NCBI GenBank assembly: GCA_030453285.1
Contig: JAKDKP010000149.1
Coordinates: 1 to 6,283 of the forward strand
Source of the DNA: Propionibacteriales bacterium
GTDB taxonomy: Bacteria; Actinomycetota; Actinomycetes; Propionibacteriales; Propionibacteriaceae
Reading direction: 5' to 3'
DNA: 6,283 nucleotides
The notes beneath the pieces were generated by a model. The model made no database searches and was not told the DNA's origin. It saw only the letters and a program-made list of their open reading frames with translations. Both the position numbers and the translations under genes were made by a program. This document shows positions 6,176-6,283 of the stretch, piece by piece. Numbering within the stretch: the first letter of the stretch is position 1; the number at the start of each line of letters is the position of its first letter.

Positions 6176-6283
6176 GCGACACCACGCCGGTGATCGAACT
6201 GCGCGACGTCCACGTCACCCACCGCACCAGGACCGGATCGCTGTTCCGGCCCGGACGCGTGCACGCCGTCCGTGGCGTCGACT
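6172..6283 (+). CDS. Second ABC ATPase (DppF/OppF type), cut by window edge
   Basis: Only the first 37 residues are visible, reading on without a stop to the right edge. They begin MSDTTPVIELRDVHVTH, the usual first beta strand of an ABC ATPase, followed by RTGSLFRPGRVHAVRGVD. The insertion 'LFRPGRVHAV-GVD' before the Walker A region is typical of the OppF/DppF-like partner ATPase. The ATG overlaps the preceding TGA in an ATGA arrangement, and GGAGGT at 6160-6165 is six bases upstream, so translation is probably coupled. Walker A and the catalytic motifs lie beyond the window. Its position after the permease-ATPase fusion fits the second ATPase needed to complete the heterodimeric motor. The C-terminal tail, which could show whether the cysteine loss seen in its partner is shared, is not visible. 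Confidence 0.8.
   Translation, partial: MSDTTPVIELRDVHVTHRTRTGSLFRPGRVHAVRGVD

Noticed and set aside
1..6283. CRISPR, tRNA, rRNA, insertion-sequence ends or phage-type features
   Set aside because: I saw no tandem repeat-spacer pattern, no tRNA-like cloverleaf, no transposase or integrase motif and no terminal inverted repeats.

Overview
This is a GC-rich window, with coding regions strongly biased to G or C at third positions. Together with a Tat-exported lipoprotein and a permease-ATPase fusion of a kind common in high-GC Gram-positives, this points to an actinobacterium (Actinomycetota). I cannot place it in a family or genus. It reads as a chromosomal transport locus. I see no insertion sequence, CRISPR array, tRNA or rRNA.

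Layout: two regulator genes lie on the minus strand in the left quarter, and a transport operon lies on the plus strand across the rest. Bases 1-650 (minus) hold the first 216 residues of a GAF-domain regulator of the AcoR-like type, cut by the left edge. Upstream of it, in the same direction and 39 bases away, is a complete FCD-type GntR regulator (690-1400, minus). A divergent control region (1401-1476) follows. It contains a good plus-strand promoter (TTGACC, 17 bases, TACCTT) and a perfect 14-bp palindrome that is a strong candidate for the GntR operator.

The plus-strand operon encodes a Tat-dependent peptide-type (family 5) substrate-binding lipoprotein (1477-3105), then a 141-bp gap with a long stem-loop. 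Next come a DppB/OppB-type permease (TTG start, 3247-4212), a single protein joining a DppC/OppC-type permease to a DppD/OppD-type ATPase (4214-6175), and the start of a second ATPase of the DppF/OppF type (6172 to the right edge). The last three are translationally coupled or nearly so, with a 1-base gap and then a 4-base ATGA overlap.

Together these genes make one complete ABC importer of the peptide/opine/nickel class: lipid-anchored receptor, two transmembrane subunits and two ATPases. The divergent GntR protein probably represses it until a ligand, perhaps the transported compound, is present. The substrate cannot be read from the sequence. The points most worth a second look are the loss of all four conserved cysteines from the C-terminal tail of the fused ATPase, the permease-ATPase fusion itself, the compact divergent promoter/operator, and the pairing of two unrelated regulators. 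I did not find a clearly new system; this is an ABC transport operon with several unusual details.
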